A stretch of 17,156 nt of DNA, taken from assembly GCA_001313065.1 (NCBI GenBank), contig BBFD01000053.1, positions 1 to 17,156 on the forward strand. Reading direction: 5' to 3'. Below the pieces are notes generated by a model. It did not search any database. It saw only the letters and a program-made list of their open reading frames with translations, and was not told the DNA's origin. This DNA is from Silvimonas sp. JCM 19000 (GTDB lineage Bacteria; Pseudomonadota; Gammaproteobacteria; Burkholderiales; Chitinibacteraceae). A program made the translations under genes and the position numbers. How positions within the stretch are numbered: position 1 is the first letter of the stretch; every line of letters begins with the position of its first letter. Shown here piece by piece: positions 16,777 to 17,156 of this stretch.

Positions 16777-16855
16777 TGGTTATGCCACCGAAGCTTTGAA
16801 AAAAAACACGAAATCCGGATGGCGGCAAGGAATGATGGGCATGGCGTAATCGGGG

Positions 16856-16892
16856 AAATGTGCGTTACCCCGATGGGGTAACGCAACCTACG
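16856..16892 (-). repeat. REP-like palindromic unit, right copy (inverted)
   Basis: TGCGTTACCCC (16861-16871) pairs perfectly with GGGGTAACGCA (16875-16885), an 11-bp stem with a GAT loop. It is flanked by AAATG and ACCTACG, the complements of the left-copy flanks. The copies differ at a few bases, mostly as paired changes or at the stem tip, so they are diverged copies of one unit in opposite orientation. Confidence 0.7.
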
Positions 16893-17156
16893 TGCTCGCG
16901 GTTGCGTTGGGTGTTCTTGCTTGTGGCTTTGGGTGGTGGGTCTTGACCCACCCTATGAGAGTTGGCGGTCGTGGCGGAAGGGGTGACCAATTAGACGGCG
17001 GTGGCCTTGCAAAACAAATGCGTTAAGCAAGCGATGCAGATGTTCACTGTTACCCGTCACCATCACGCCCACCCGATGTTGCGCAGCAACGAGGCAGCCC
17101 CCTTGGCAAACAGCAGCCATTACCTGTCGAGGGAGGGGAAGGAGACCGGTACGGGC

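Larger units (their letters stand above)
16540..17126. repeat. large imperfect inverted repeat array
   Basis: Blocks on the left recur as reverse complements on the right in mirrored order. A 25-base block at 16568-16592 is identical to the complement of 17074-17098, and similarity extends outwards (left GTTTGCC at 16555, right GGCAAAC at 17105) and inwards through ACAGTGAA and TGCTTAACGCAT. A 24-base block at 16646-16669 is identical to the complement of 16933-16956 and is itself palindromic (GGTGGGTC-AA-GACCCACC). A third pair (16742-16776 and 16856-16892) lies inside. The right arm has about 60 extra bases (16957-17016). No transposase is present. It could be a MITE-like element or a BIME-like cluster. 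Confidence 0.75.
16348..17156. other. 809-base gene-free region rich in inverted repeats
   Basis: The open frames here are short, have no ribosome sites, overlap repeats and do not resemble proteins. The stretch is built mainly from repeat units, listed separately. The last 30 or so bases (GAGGGAGGGGAAGGAGACCG region, from 17129) are purine-rich and could precede a gene beyond the window, but nothing can be shown. Confidence 0.6.

Noticed and set aside
16374..16886. Small open frames in the repeat region at the right end
   Set aside because: They overlap repeat blocks, lack ribosome sites and do not resemble proteins.
16646..16956. CRISPR array or phage attachment sites
   Set aside because: The repeats are inverted rather than regularly spaced direct repeats, and no cas, integrase or tRNA gene is nearby.

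Overview
The window is compact, moderately GC-rich proteobacterial chromosome, most likely from a betaproteobacterium. The ferrochelatase N-terminus, the TctD/TctE-type two-component pair and the type II secretion gene order suggest something near Neisseriales; this is inference from gene style, not a database match. It reads as core or ordinary chromosome with no prophage, CRISPR array, insertion sequence or RNA gene that I can support.

Layout. 1-513: the end of a TgpA-type transglutaminase. 567-1673: hemH. 1756-3828: an OmpR-family regulator and its sensor kinase, overlapping by 11 bases and closed by a strong terminator at 3851-3885. On the minus strand from 9448 down to 3889: purU, a small multi-pass membrane protein, then gspF-G-H-I-J-K, tightly packed with ATGA overlaps. 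gspF-K supply the platform protein and all five pseudopilins of a type II secretion system; gspC, D, E, L and M are not here. trmL (9591-10058, +) is divergent from purU and converges on a block of minus-strand genes: a UbiB/ABC1 kinase, an EamA-type transporter, a small hydrophilic protein and an M61 peptidase with a PDZ domain. An NlpC/P60 hydrolase (15401-16347, +) is divergent from the kinase gene. The last 800 bases (16348-17156) hold no supported gene but contain nested inverted repeats and REP-like hairpins.

The most striking global signal is the state of the reading frames. Nine genes (sensor kinase, gspF, the membrane protein, purU, M61 peptidase, small protein, EamA transporter, ABC1 kinase, NlpC/P60) are broken by small indels, yet the protein on both sides of every break is well conserved. 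Most breaks lie in A/T homopolymers of 6 to 8 bases. By my count, A/T runs of length 5 are nearly absent (2) while lengths 6, 7 and 8 number 6, 12 and 9. Shortening the runs by 1 or 2 restores frame in each gene. The remaining breaks are mostly single bases missing from two-base runs. Systematic miscalling during sequencing or assembly is the simplest explanation; real A-tract slippage is the exciting but less likely one. I therefore annotate the broken genes as single CDS spans and note each break.

Candidate novelties are the repeat array at the right end, a 58-residue hydrophilic protein that only becomes readable after homopolymer correction, and a perfect 10-bp hairpin at the start of the sensor-kinase coding region.
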